Assembly: GCA_039090855.1 (NCBI GenBank)
Contig: CM077034.1
Location: 11,548,984-11,612,983, forward strand
Length of the DNA stretch: 64,000 nucleotides
Source of the DNA: Macrothele yani
Taxonomy: Eukaryota; Arthropoda; Arachnida; Araneae; Macrothelidae
Reading direction: 5' to 3'
A program made the position numbers and the translations under genes. Every line of letters starts with the position of its first letter. The first letter of the stretch is position 1. The notes beneath the pieces are model-generated. The model was not told where the DNA came from, ran no database searches, and saw only the letters and a program-made list of their open reading frames with translations. Positions 22,501 through 37,500 of the stretch are shown here, one piece after another.

Positions 22501-25500
22501 AGAAATAGGAAGCTAGGAGATTTGGGATAGAGTGCCCGATAGGAAAGTGACACGGAAGCGAGGTAGAAGACGCCCTTATTTACTACCGGGGGTCAGAAGG
22601 CTTAACGTGCCCATTCAATGCTCTAGTAGATCAGATCAGATCATATGTAGAGGATTTTAGGAAGGGAGTGTCTGACCCCAGGTCTTAAACAACCCTTAGA
22701 AATAGGAAGCTAGGAGATTTGGGCTAGAGTGCCCGATAGGAAAGTGACACGGAAGCGAGGTAGAAGACGCCCTTATTTACTACCGGGGGTCAGAAGGCTT
22801 AACGTGCCCATTCAATGCTCTAGTAGATCAGATCAGATCATATGTAGAGGATTTTAGGAAGGGAGTGTCTGACCCCAGGTCTTAAACAACCCTTAGAAAT
22901 AGGAAGCTAGGAGATTTGGGCTAGAGTGCCCAATAGGAAAGTGACACGGAAGTGAGGTAGAAGACACCCTTATTTACTACCAGGGGTGAGAAGGCTTAAC
23001 ATGCCCATTCAATGCTCTAGTAGATCAGATCAGAGCATATGTAGAGGATTTTAGGAAGGGAGTGTCTGACCCCAGGTCTTAAACAACCCTTAGAAATAGG
23101 AAGCTAGAAGATTTAGGCTAGAGTGATAGATAAGTGACACGGAAGCGAGGTAGAAAACGCCCTTATTTACTACCGGGGGTCAGAAGGCTTAACGTGCCCA
23201 TTCAGTGCTCTAGTAGATCAGATCAGATCATATGTAGAGGATTTTAGGAAGGGAGTGTCTGACCCCAGGTCTTAAACAACCCTTAGAAATAGGAAGCTAG
23301 GAGATTTGGGCTAGAGTGCCCAATAGGAAAGTGACACGGAAGTGAGGTAGAAGACACCCTTGTTTACTACCAGGGGTCAGAAGGCTTAACATGCCCATTC
23401 AATGCTCTAGTAGATCAGATCAGAGCATATGTAGAGGATTTTAGGAAGGGAGTGTCTGACCCCAGGTCTTAAACAACCCTTAGAAATAGGAAGCTAGAAG
23501 ATTTAGGCTAGAGTGATAGATAAGTGACACGGAAGCGAGGTAGAAAACGCCCTTACTTACTACCGGGGGTCAGAAGGCTTAACGTGCCCATTCAGTGCTC
23601 TAGTAGATCAGATCAGATCATATGTAGAGGATTTTAGGAAGGGAGTGTCTGACCCCAGGTCTTAAACAACCCTTAGAAATAGGAAGCTAGGAGATTTGGG
23701 CTAGAGTGCCCGATAGGAAAGTGACACGGAAGCAAGGTAGAAGACGCCCTTATTTACTACCAGGGGTCAGAAGGCTTAACATGCCCATTCAATGCTCTAG
23801 TAGATCAGATCAGAGCATATGTAGAGGATTTTAGGACGGGAGTGTCTGACCCCAGGTCTTAAACAACCCTTAGAAATAGGTAGCTAGAAGATTTAGGCTA
23901 GAGTGATAGATAAGTGACACGGAAGCGAGGTAGAAAACGCCCTTATTTACTACCGGGGGTCAGAAGGCTTAACGTGCCCATTCAGTGCTCTAGTAGATCA
24001 GATCAGATCATATGTAGAGGATTTTAGGGAGTGTCTGACCCCAGGTCTTAAACAACCCTTAGAAATAGGAAGCTAGGAGATTTGGGCTAGAGTGCCCAAT
24101 AGGAAAGTGACACGGAAGTGAGGTAGAAGACACCCTTATTTACTACCAGGGGTCAGAAGGCTTAACATGCCCATTCAATGCTCTAGTAGATCAGATCAGA
24201 GCATATGTAGAGGATTTTAGGAAGGGAGTGTCTGACCCCAGGTCTTAAACAACCCTTAGAAATAGGAAGCTAGAAGATTTAGGCTAGAGTGATAGATAAG
24301 TGACACGGAAGCGAGGTAGAAAACGCCCTTATTTACTACCGGGGGTCAGAAGGCTTAACGTGGCCATTCAATGCTCTATTAGATCAGATCAGATCATATG
24401 TAGAGGATTTTAGGAAGGGAGTGTCTGACCCCAGGTCTTAAACAACCCTTAGAAATAGGAAGCTAGGAGATTTGGGCTAGAGTGCCCAATAGGAAAGTGA
24501 CACAGAAGTGAATTAGAAGACACCCTTATTTACTACCAGGGGTCAGAAGGCTGAACATGCCCATTCAATGCTCTAGTAGATCAGATCAGAGCATATGTAG
24601 AGGATTTTAGGAAGGGAGTGTCTGACCCCAGGTCTTAAACAACCCTTAGAAATAGGAAGCTAGAAGATTTAGGCTAGAGTGATAGATAAGTGACACGGAA
24701 GCGAGGTAGAAAACGCCCTTATTTACTACCGGGGGTCAGAAGGCTTAACGTGCCCATTCAGTGCTCTAGTAGATCAGATCAGATCATATGTAGAGGATTT
24801 TAGGAAGGGAGTGTCTGACCCCAGGTCTTAAACAACCCTTAGAAATAGGAAGCTAGGAGATTTGGGCTAGAGTGCCCAATAGGAAAGTGACACGGAAGTG
24901 AGGTAGAAGACACCCTTATTTACTACCAGGGGTCAGAAGGCTTAACATGCCCATTCAATGCTCTAGTAGATCAGATCAGAGCATATGTAGAGGATTTTAG
25001 GAAGGGAGTGTCTGACCCCAGGTCTTAAACAACCCTTAGAAATAGGAAGCTAGAAGATTTAGGCTAGAGTGATAGATAAGTGACACGGAAGCGAGGTAGA
25101 AAACGCCCTTATTTACTACCGGGGGTCAGAAGGCTTAACGTGGCCATTCAGTGCTCTATTAGATCAGATCAGATCATATGTAGAGGATTTTAGGAAGGGA
25201 GTGTCTGACCCCAGGTCTTAAACAACCCTTAGAAATAGGAAGCTAGGAGATTTGGGCTAGAGTGCCCAATAGGAAAGTGACACGGAAGTGAGGTAGAAGA
25301 CACCCTTATTTACTACCAGGGGTCAGAAGGCTTAACATGCCCATTCAATGCTCTAGTAGATCAGATCAGATCATATGTAGAGGATTTTAGGAAGGGAGTG
25401 TCTGACCCCAGGTCTTAAACAACCCTTAGAAATAGGAAGCTAGGAGATTTGGGCTAGAGTGCCCGATAGGAAAGTGACACGGAAGCGAGGTAGAAGACGC

Positions 25501-28500
25501 CCTTATTTACTACCGGGGGTCAGAAGGCTTAACATGCCCATTCAATGCTCTAGTAGATCAGATCAGATCATATGTAGAGGATTTTAGGAAGGCAGTGTCT
25601 GACCCCAGGTCTTAAACAACCCTTAGAAATAGGAAGCTAGGAGATTTGGGATAGAGTGCCCGATAGAAAAGTGACACGGAAGCGAGGTAGAAGACGCCCT
25701 TATTTACTACCGGGGGTCAGAAGGCTTAACGTGCCCATTCAATGCTCTAGTAGATCAGATCAGATCATATGTAGAGGATTTTAGGAAGGGAGTGTCTGAC
25801 CCCAGGTCTTAAACAACCCTTAGAAATAGGAAGCTAGGAGATTTGGGCTAGAGTGCCCAATAGGAAAGTGACACGGAAGTGAGGTAGAAGACACCCTTAT
25901 TTACTACCAGGGGTCAGAAGGCTTAACATGCCCATTCAATGCTCTAGTAGATCAGATCAGAGCATATGTAGAGGATTTTAGGAAGGGAGTGTCTGACCCC
26001 AGGTCTTAAACAACCCTTAGAAATAGGAAGCTAGAAGATTTAGGCTAGAGTGATAGATAAGTGACACGGAAGCGAGGTAGAAAACGCCCTTATTTACTAC
26101 CGGGGGTCAGAAGGCTTAGCGTGCCCATTCAGTGCTCTAGTAGATCAGATCAGATCATATGTAGAGGATTTTAGGAAGGGAGTGTCTGACCCCAGGTCTT
26201 AAACAACCCTTAGAAATAGGAAGCTAGGAGATTTGGGCTAGAGTGCCCAATAGGAAAGTGACACGGAAGTGAGGTAGAAGACACCCTTATTTACTACCAG
26301 GGGTCAGAAGGCTTAACATGCCCATTCAATGCTCTAGTAGATCAGATCAGATCATATGTAGAGGATTTTAGGAAGGAGTGTCTGACCCCAGGTCTTAAAC
26401 AACCCTTAGAAATAGGAAGCTAGGAGATTTGGGATAGAGTGCCCGATAGGAAAGTGACACGGAAGCGAGGTAGAAGACGCCCTTATTTACTACCGGGGGT
26501 CAGAAGGCTTAACGTGCCCATTCAATGCTCTAGTAGATCAGATCAGATCATATGTAGAGGATTTTAGGAAGGGAGTGTCTGACCCCAGGTCTTAAACAAC
26601 CCTTAGAAATAGGAAGCTAGGAGATTTGGGCTAGAGTGCCCAATAGGAAAGTGACACGGAAGTGAGGTAGAAGACACCCTTATTTACTACCAGGGGTGAG
26701 AAGGCTTAACATGCCCATTCAATGCTCTAGTAGATCAGATCAGAGCATATGTAGAGGATTTTAGGAAGGGAGTGTCTGACCCCAGGTCTTAAACAACCCT
26801 TAGAAATAGGAAGCTAGAAGATTTAGGCTAGAGTGATAGATAAGTGACACGGAAGCGAGGTAGAAAACGCCCTTATTTACTACCGGGGGTCAGAAGGCTT
26901 AACGTGCCCATTCAGTGCTCTAGTAGATCAGATCAGATCATATGTAGAGGATTTTAGGAAGGGAGTGTCTGACCCCAGGTCTTAAACAACCCTTAGAAAT
27001 AGGAAGCTAGGAGATTTGGGCTAGAGTGCCCAATAGGAAAGTGACACGGAAGTGAGGTAGAAGACACCCTTATTTACTACCAGGGGTCAGAAGGCTTAAC
27101 ATGCCCATTCAATGCTCTAGTAGATCAGATCAGAGCATATGTAGAGGATTTTAGGAAGGGAGTGTCTGACCCCAGGTCTTAAACAACCCTTAGAAATAGG
27201 AAGCTAGAAGATTTAGGCTAGAGTGATAGATAAGTGACACGGAAGCGAGGTAGAAAACGCCCTTACTTACTACCGGGGGTCAGAAGGTTTAACGTGCCCA
27301 TTCAGTGCTCTAGTAGATCAGATCAGATCATATGTAGAGGATTTTAGGAAGGGAGTGTCTGACCCCAGGTCTTAAACAACCCTTAGAAATAGGAAGCTAG
27401 GAGATTTGGGCTAGAGTGCCCGATAGGAAAGTGACACGGAAGCAAGGTAGAAGACGCCCTTATTTACTACCAGGGGTCAGAAGGCTTAACATGCCCATTC
27501 AATGCTCTAGTAGATCAGATCAGAGCATATGTAGAGGATTTTAGGAAGGGAGTGTCTGACCCCAGGTCTTAAACAACCCTTAGAAATAGGAAGCTAGAAA
27601 ATTTAGGCTAGAGTGATAGATAAGTGACACGGAAGCGAGGTAGAAAACGCCCTTATTTACTACCGGGGTCAGAAGGCTTAACGTGCCCATTCAGTGCTCT
27701 AGTAGATCAGATCAGATCATATGTAGAGGATTTTAGGGAGTGTCTGACCCCAGGTCTTAAACAACCCTTAGAAATAGGAAGCTAGGAGATTTGGGCTAGA
27801 GTGCCCAATAGGAAAGTGACACGGAAGTGAGGTAGAAGACACCCTTATTTACTACCAGGGGTCAGAAGGCTTAACATGCCCATTCAATGCTCTAGTAGAT
27901 CAGATCAGAGCATATGTAGAGGATTTTAGGAAGGGAGTGTCTGACCCCAGGTCTTAAACAACCCTTAGAAATAGGAAGCTAGAAGATTTAGGCTAGAGTG
28001 ATAGATAAGTGACACGGAAGCGAGGTAGAAAACGCCCTTATTTACTACCGGGGGTCAGAAGGCTTAACGTGGCCATTCAATGCTCTATTAGATCAGATCA
28101 GATCATATGTAGAGGATTTTAGGAAGGGAGTGTCTGACCCCAGGTCTTAAACAACCCTTAGAAATAGGAAGCTAGAAGATTTAGGCTAGAGTGATAGATA
28201 AGTGACACGGAAGCGAGGTAGAAAACGCCCTTATTTACTACCGGGGGTCAGAAGGCTTAACGTGGCCATTCAATGCTCTATTAGATCAGATCAGATCATA
28301 TGTAGAGGATTTTAGGAAGGGAGTGTCTGACCCCAGGTCTTAAACAACCCTTAGAAATAGGAAGCTAGAAGATTTAGGCTAGAGTGATAGATAAGTGACA
28401 CGGAAGCGAGGTAGAAAACGCCCTTATTTACTACCGGGGGTCAGAAGGCTTAACGTGGCCATTCAATGCTCTATTAGATCAGATCAGATCATATGTAGAG

Positions 28501-31500
28501 GATTTTAGGAAGGGAGTGTCTGACCCCAGGTCTTAAACAACCCTTAGAAATAGGAAGCTAGAAGATTTAGGCTAGAGTGATAGATAAGTGACACGGAAGC
28601 GAGGTAGAAAACGCCCTTATTTACTACCGGGGGTCAGAAGGCTTAACGTGGCCATTCAATGCTCTATTAGATCAGATCAGATCATATGTAGAGGATTTTA
28701 GGAAGGGAGTGTCTGACCCCAGGTCTTAAACAACCCTTAGAAATAGGAAGCTAGAAGATTTAGGCTAGAGTGATAGATAAGTGACACGGAAGCGAGGTAG
28801 AAAACGCCCTTATTTACTACCGGGGGTCAGAAGGCTTAACGTGGCCATTCAATGCTCTATTAGATCAGATCAGATCATATGTAGAGGATTTTAGGAAGGG
28901 AGTGTCTGACCCCAGGTCTTAAACAACCCTTAGAAATAGGAAGCTAGGAGATTTGGGCTAGAGTGCCCAATAGGAAAGTGACACGGAAGTGAATTAGAAG
29001 ACACCCTTATTTACTACCAGGGGTCAGAAGGCTTAACATGCCCATTCAATGCTCTAGTAGATCAGATCAGAGCATATGTAGAGGATTTTAGGAAGGGAGT
29101 GTCTGACCCCAGGTCTTAAACAACCCTTAGAAATAGGAAGCTAGGAGATTTGGGCTAGAGTGCCCAATAGGAAAGTGACACGGAAGTGAATTAGAAGACA
29201 CCCTTATTTACTACCGGGGGTCAGAAGGCTTAACGTGCCCATTCAATGCTCTAGTAGATCAGATCAGAGCATATGTAGAGGATTTTAGGAAGGGAGTGTC
29301 TGACCCCAGGTCTTAAACAACCCTTAGAAATATTAAGCTAGAAGATTTAGGCTAGAGTGATAGATAAGTGACACGGAAGCGAGGTAGAAAACGCCCTTAT
29401 TTACTACCGGGGGTCAGAAGGCTTAACGTGGCCATTCAATGCTCTATTAGATCAGATCAGATCATATGTAGAGGATTTTAGGAAGGGAGTGTCTGACCCC
29501 AGGTCTTAAACAACCCTTAGAAATAGGAAGCTAGAAGATTTAGGCTAGAGTGATAGATAAGTGACACGGAAGCGAGGTAGAAAACGCCCTTATTTACTAC
29601 CGGGGGTCAGAAGGCTTAACGTGGCCATTCAATGCTCTATTAGATCAGATCAGATCATATGTAGAGGATTTTAGGAAGGGAGTGTCTGACCCCAGGTCTT
29701 AAACAACCCTTAGAAATAGGAAGCTAGAAGATTTAGGCTAGAGTGATAGATAAGTGACACGGAAGCGAGGTAGAAAACGCCCTTATTTACTACCGGGGGT
29801 CAGAAGGCTTAACGTGGCCATTCAATGCTCTATTAGATCAGATCAGATCATATGTAGAGGATTTTAGGAAGGGAGTGTCTGACCCCAGGTCTTAAACAAC
29901 CCTTAGAAATAGGAAGCTAGAAGATTTAGGCTAGAGTGATAGATAAGTGACACGGAAGCGAGGTAGAAAACGCCCTTATTTACTACCGGGGGTCAGAAGG
30001 CTTAACGTGGCCATTCAATGCTCTATTAGATCAGATCAGATCATATGTAGAGGATTTTAGGAAGGGAGTGTCTGACCCCAGGTCTTAAACAACCCTTAGA
30101 AATAGGAAGCTAGAAGATTTAGGCTAGAGTGATAGATAAGTGACACGGAAGCGAGGTAGAAAACGCCCTTATTTACTACCGGGGGTCAGAAGGCTTAACG
30201 TGCCCATTCAATGCTCTAGTAGATCAGATCTGATCATATGTAGAGGATTTTAGGAAGGAGTGTCTGACCCCAGGTCTTAAACAACCCTTAGAAATAGGAA
30301 GCTAGGAGATTTGGGCTAGAGTGCCCGATAGGAAAGTGACACGGAAGCGAGGTAGAAGACGGCCTTATTTACTACCGGGGGTCAGAAGGCTTAACGTGCC
30401 CATTCAATGCTCTAGTAGATCAGATCTGATCATATGTAGAGGGTTTTAGGAAGGGAGTGTCTGACCCCAGGTCTTAAACAACCCTTAGAAATAGGAAGCT
30501 AGGGAGATTTGGGCTAGAGTGCCCGATAGGAAAGTGACACGGAAGCGAGGTAGAAGACGCCCTTATTTACTACCGGGGGTCAGAAGGCTTAACGTGCCCA
30601 TTCAATGCTCTAGTAGATCAGATCAGATCATATGTAGAGGATTTTAGGAAGGGAGTGTCTAACCCCAGGTCTTAAACAACCCTTAGAAATAGGAAGCTAG
30701 GAGATTTGAGCTGGAGTGCCCGATAGGAAAGTGACACGGAAGCGAGGTAGAAGACGCCCTTATTTACTACCGGGGGTCAGAAGGCTTAACGTGCCCATTC
30801 AATGCTCTAGTAGATCAGATCTGATCATATGTAGAGGATTTTAGGAAGGAGTGTCTGACCCCAGGTCTTAAACAACCCTTAGAAATAGGAAGCTAGAAGA
30901 TTTAGGCTAGAGTGATAGATAAGTGACATGGAAGCGAGGTAGAAAACGCCCTTATTTACTACCGGGGGTCAGAAGGCTTAACGTGGCCATTCAATGCTCT
31001 ATTAGATCAGATCAGATCATATGTAGAGGATTTTAGGAAGGGAGTGTCTGACCCCAGGTCTTAAACAACCCTTAGAAATAGGAAGCTAGAAGATTTAGGC
31101 TAGAGTGATAGATAAGTGACACGGAAGCGAGGTAGAAAACGCCCTTATTTACTACCGGGGGTCAGAAGGCTTAACGTGGCCATTCAATGCTCTATTAGAT
31201 CAGATCAGATCATATGTAGAGGATTTTAGGAAGGGAGTGTCTGACCCCAGGTCTTAAACAACCCTTAGAAATAGGAAGCTAGAAGATTTAGGCTAGAGTG
31301 ATAGATAAGTGACACGGAAGTGAATTAGAAGACACCCTTATTTACTACCAGGGGTCAGAAGGCTTAACATGCCCATTCAATGCTCTAGTAGATCAGATCA
31401 GAGCATATGTAGAGGATTTTAGGAAGGGAGTGTCTGACCCCAGGTCTTAAACAACCCTTAGAAATAGGAAGCTAGAAGATTTAGGCTAGAGTGATAGATA

Positions 31501-34500
31501 AGTGACACGGAAGCGAGGTAGAAAACGCCCTTATTTACTACCGGGGGTCAGAAGGCTTAACGTGCCCATTCAATGCTCTAGTAGATCAGATCTGATCATA
31601 TGTAGAGGATTTTAGGAAGGGAGTGTCTGACCCCAGGTCTTAAACAACCCTTAGAAATAGGAAGCTAGGAGATTTGGGCTAGAGTGCCCGATAGGAAAGT
31701 GACACGGAAGCGAGGTAGAAGACGGCCTTATTTACTACCGGGGGTCAGAAGGCTTAACGTGCCCATTCAATGCTCTAGTAGATCAGATCTGATCATATGT
31801 AGAGGGTTTTAGGAAGGGAGTGTCTGACCCCAGGTCTTAAACAACCCTTAGAAATAGGAAGCTAGGAGATTTGGGCTAGAGTGCCCGATAGGAAAGTGAC
31901 ACGGAAGCGAGGTAGAAGACGCCCTTATTTACTACCGGGGGTCAGAAGGCTTAACGTGCCCATTCAATGCTCTAGTAGATCAGATCAGATCATATGTAGA
32001 GGATTTTAGGAAGGAGTGTCTAACCCCAGGTCTTAAACAACCCTTAGAAATAGGAAGCTAGGAGATTTGAGCTGGAGTGCCCGATAGGAAAGTGACACGG
32101 AAGCGAGGTAGAAGACGCCCTTATTTACTACCGGGGGTCAGAAGGCTTAACGTGCCCATTCAATGCTCTAGTAGATCAGATCTGATCATATGTAGAGGAT
32201 TTTAGGAAGGGAGTGTCTGACCCCAGGTCTTAAACAACCCTTAGAAATAGGAAGCTAGAAGATTTAGGCTAGAGTGATAGATAAGTGACATGGAAGCGAG
32301 GTAGAAAACGCCCTTATTTACTACCGGGGGTCAGAAGGCTTAACGTGGCCATTCAATGCTCTATTAGATCAGATCAGATCATATGTAGAGGATTTTAGGA
32401 AGGGAGTGTCTGACCCCAGGTCTTAAACAACCCTTAGAAATAGGAAGCTAGAAGATTTAGGCTAGAGTGATAGATAAGTGACACGGAAGCGAGGTAGAAA
32501 ACGCCCTTATTTACTACCGGGGGTCAGAAGGCTTAACGTGGCCATTCAATGCTCTATTAGATCAGATCAGATCATATGTAGAGGATTTTAGGAAGGGAGT
32601 GTCTGACCCCAGGTCTTAAACAACCCTTAGAAATAGGAAGCTAGAAGATTTAGGCTAGAGTGATAGATAAGTGACACGGAAGTGAATTAGAAGACACCCT
32701 TATTTACTACCAGGGGTCAGAAGGCTTAACATGCCCATTCAATGCTCTAGTAGATCAGATCAGAGCATATGTAGAGGATTTTAGGAAGGGAGTGTCTGAC
32801 CCCAGGTCTTAAACAACCCTTAGAAATAGGAAGCTAGAAGATTTAGGCTAGAGTGATAGATAAGTGACACGGAAGCGAGGTAGAAAACGCCCTTATTTAC
32901 TACCGGGGGTCAGAAGGCTTAACGTGCCCATTCAGTGCTCTAGTAGATCAGATCAGATCATATGTAGAGGATTTTAGGAAGGGAGTGTCTGACCCCAGGT
33001 CTTAAACAACCCTTAGAAATAGGAAGCTAGGAGATTTGGGCTAGAGTGCCCAATAGGAAAGTGACACGGAAGTGAGGTAGAAGACACCCTTATTTACTAC
33101 CAGGGGTCAGAAGGCTTAACATGCCCATTCAATGCTCTAGTAGATCAGATCAGAGCATATGTAGAGGATTTTAGGAAGGGAGTGTCTGACCCCAGGTCTT
33201 AAACAACCCTTAGAAATAGGAAGCTAGAAGATTTAGGCTAGAGTGATAGATAAGTGACACGGAAGCGAGGTAGAAAACGCCCTTATTTACTACCGGGGGT
33301 CAGAAGGCTTAACGTGCCCATTCAATGCTCTATTAGATCAGATCAGATCATATGTAGAGGATTTTAGGAAGGGAGTGTCTGACCCCAGGTCTTAAACAAC
33401 CCTTAGAAATAGGAAGCTAGAAGATTTAGGCTAGAGTGCCCGATAGGAAAGTGACACGGAAGCGAGGTAGAAAACGCCCTTATTTACTACCGGGGGTCAG
33501 AAGGCTTAACGTGGCCATTCAATGCTCTATTAGATCAGATCAGATCATATGTAGAGGATTTTAGGAAGGGAGTGTCTGACCCCAGGTCTTAAACAACCCT
33601 TAGAAATAGGAAGCTAGAAGATTTAGGCTAGAGTGCCCGATAGAAAGTGACACGGAAGCGAGGTAGAAAACGCCCTTATTTACTACCGGGGGTCAGAAGG
33701 CTTAACGTGGCCATTCAATGCTCTATTAGATCAGATCAGATCATATGTAGAGGATTTTAGGAAGGGAGTGTCTGACCCCAGGTCTTAAACAACCCTTAGA
33801 AATAGGAAGCTAGAAGATTTAGGCTAGAGTGATAGATAAGTGACACGGAAGCGAGGTAGAAAACGCCCTTATTTACTACCGGGGGTCAGAAGGCTTAACG
33901 TGGCCATTCAATGCTCTATTAGATCAGATCAGATCATATGTAGAGGATTTTAGGAAGGGAGTGTCTGACCCCAGGTCTTAAACAACCCTTAGAAATAGGA
34001 AGCTAGAAGATTTAGGCTAGAGTGATAGATAAGTGACACGGAAGCGAGGTAGAAAACGCCCTTATTTACTACCGGGGGTCAGAAGGCTTAACGTGGCCAT
34101 TCAATGCTCTATTAGATCAGATCAGATCATATGTAGAGGATTTTAGGAAGGGAGTGTCTGACCCCAAGGTCTTAAACAACCCTTAGAAATAGGAAGCTAG
34201 AAGATTTAGGCTAGAGTGATAGATAAGAAAACGCCCTTATTTACTACCGGGGGTCAGAAGGCTTAACGTGGCCATTCAATGCTCTATTAGATCAGATCAG
34301 ATCATATGTAGAGGATTTTAGGAAGGGAGTGTCTGACCCCAGGTCTTAAACAACCCTAAGTGACACGGAAGTGAATTAGAAGACACCCTTATTTACTACC
34401 AGGGGTCAGAAGGCTTAACATGCCCATTCAATGCTCTAGTAGATCAGATCAGAGCATATGTAGAGGATTTTAGGAAGATCAGATCAGATCATATGTAGAG

Positions 34501-37500
34501 GATTTTAGGAAGGGAGTGTCTGACCCCAAGTCTTAAACAACCCTTAGAAATAGGAAGCTAGAAGATTTAGGCTAGAGTGATAGATAAGTGACACGGAAGC
34601 GAGGTAGAAAACGCCCTTATTTACTACCGGGGGTCAGAAGGCTTAACGTGCCCATTCAATGCTCTAGTAGATCAGATCAGATCATATGTAGAGGATTTTA
34701 GGAAGGGAGTGTCTGACCCCAGGTCTTAAACAACCCTTAGAAATAGGAAGCTAGGAGATTTGGGCTAGAGTGCCCAATAGGAAAGTGACACGGAAGTGAG
34801 GTAGAAGACACCCTTATTTACTACCAGGGGTCAGAAGGCTTAACATGCCCATTCAATGCTCTAGTAGATCAGATCAGAGCATATGTAGAGGATTTTAGGA
34901 AGGGAGTGTCTGACCCCAGGTCTTAAACAACCCTTAGAAATAGGAAGCTAGAAGATTTAGGCTAGAGTGATAGATAAGTGACACGGAAGCGAGGTAGAAA
35001 ACGCCCTTATTTACTACCGGGGGTCAGAAGGCTTAACGTGGCCATTCAATGCTCTATTAGATCAGATCAGATCATATGTAGAGGATTTTAGGAAGGGAGT
35101 GTCTGACCCCAGGTCTTAAACAACCCTTAGAAATAGGAAGCTAGAAGATTTAGGCTAGAGTGATAGATAAGTGACACGGAAGCGAGGTAGAAAACGCCCT
35201 TATTTACTACCGGGGGTCAGAAGGCTTAACGTGGCCATTCAATGCTCTATTAGATCAGATCAGATCATATGTAGAGGATTTTAGGAAGGGAGTGTCTGAC
35301 CCCAGGTCTTAAACAACCCTTAGAAATAGGAAGCTAGAAGATTTAGGCTAGAGTGATAGATAAGTGACACGGAAGCGAGGTAGAAAACGCCCTTATTTAC
35401 TACCGGGGGTCAGAAGGCTTAACGTGGCCATTCAATGCTCTATTAGATCAGATCAGATCATATGTAGAGGATTTTAGGAAGGGAGTGTCTGACCCCAGGT
35501 CTTAAACAACCCTTAGAAATAGGAAGCTAGAAGATTTAGGCTAGAGTGATAGATAAGTGACACGGAAGCGAGGTAGAAAACGCCCTTATTTACTACCGGG
35601 GGTCAGAAGGCTTAACGTGGCCATTCAATGCTCTATTAGATCAGATCAGATCATATGTAGAGGATTTTAGGAAGGGAGTGTCTGACCCCAGGTCTTAAAC
35701 AACCCTTAGAAATAGGAAGCTAGAAGATTTAGGCTAGAGTGATAGATAAGTGACACGAAACGCCCTTATTTACTACCGGGGGTCAGAAGGCTTAACGTGG
35801 CCATTCAATGCTCTATTAGATCAGATCAGATCATATGTAGAGGATTTTAGGAAGGGAGTGTCTGACCCCAAGTCTTAAACAACCCTTAGAAATAGGAAGC
35901 TAGAAGATTTAGGCTAGAGTGATAGATAAGTGACACGGAAGCGAGGTAGAAAACGCCCTTATTTACTACCGGGGGTCAGAAGGCTTAACGTGGCCATTCA
36001 ATGCTCTATTAGATCAGATCAGATCATATGTAGAGGATTTTAGGAAGGGAGTGTCTGACCCCAGGTCTTAAACAACCCTTAGAAATAGGAAGCTAGGAGA
36101 TTTGGGCTAGAGTGCCCAATAGGAAAGTGACACGGAAGTGAATTAGAAGACACCCTTATTTACTACCAGGGGTCAGAAGGCTTAACATGCCCATTCAATG
36201 CTCTAGTAGATCAGATCAGAGCATATGTAGAGGATTTTAGGAAGGGAGTGTCTGACCCCAGGTCTTAAACAACCCTTAGAAATAGGAAGCTAGGAGATTT
36301 GGGCTAGAGTGCCCAATAGGAAAGTGACACGGAAGTGAATTAGAAGACACCCTTATTTACTACCGGGGGTCAGAAGGCTTAACGTGCCCATTCAATGCTC
36401 TAGTAGATCAGATCAGATCATATGTAGAGGATTTTAGGAAGGGAGTGTCTGACCCCAGGTCTTAAACAACCCTTAGAAATATTAAGCTAGAAGATTTAGG
36501 CTAGAGTGATAGATAAGTGACACGGAAGCGAGGTAGAAAACGCCCTTATTTACTACCGGGGGTCAGAAGGCTTAACGTGGCCATTCAATGCTCTATTAGA
36601 TCAGATCAGATCATATGTAGAGGATTTTAGGAAGGGAGTGTCTGACCCCAGGTCTTAAACAACCCTTAGAAATAGGAAGCTAGAAGATTTAGGCTAGAGT
36701 GATAGATAAGTGACACGGAAGCGAGGTAGAAAACGCCCTTATTTACTACCGGGGGTCAGAAGGCTTAACGTGGCCATTCAATGCTCTATTAGATCAGATC
36801 AGATCATATGTAGAGGATTTTAGGAAGGGAGTGTCTGACCCCAGGTCTTAAACAACCCTTAGAAATAGGAAGCTAGAAGATTTAGGCTAGAGTGATAGAT
36901 AAGTGACACGGAAGCGAGGTAGAAAACGCCCTTATTTACTACCGGGGGTCAGAAGGCTTAACGTGGCCATTCAATGCTCTATTAGATCAGATCAGATCAT
37001 ATGTAGAGGATTTTAGGAAGGGAGTGTCTGACCCCAGGTCTTAAACAACCCTTAGAAATAGGAAGCTAGAAGATTTAGGCTAGAGTGATAGATAAGTGAC
37101 ACGGAAGCGAGGTAGAAAACGCCCTTATTTACTACCGGGGGTCAGAAGGCTTAACGTGGCCATTCAATGCTCTATTAGATCAGATCAGATCATATGTAGA
37201 GGATTTTAGGAAGGGAGTGTCTGACCCCAGGTCTTAAACAACCCTTAGAAATAGGAAGCTAGAAGATTTAGGCTAGAGTGATAGATAAGTGACACGGAAG
37301 CGAGGTAGAAAACGCCCTTATTTACTACCGGGGGTCAGAAGGCTTAACGTGGCCATTCAATGCTCTATTAGATCAGATCAGATCATATGTAGAGGATTTT
37401 AGGAAGGGAGTGTCTGACCCCAAGTCTTAAACAACCCTTAGAAATAGGAAGCTAGAAGATTTAGGCTAGAGTGATAGATAAGTGACACGGAAGCGAGGTA

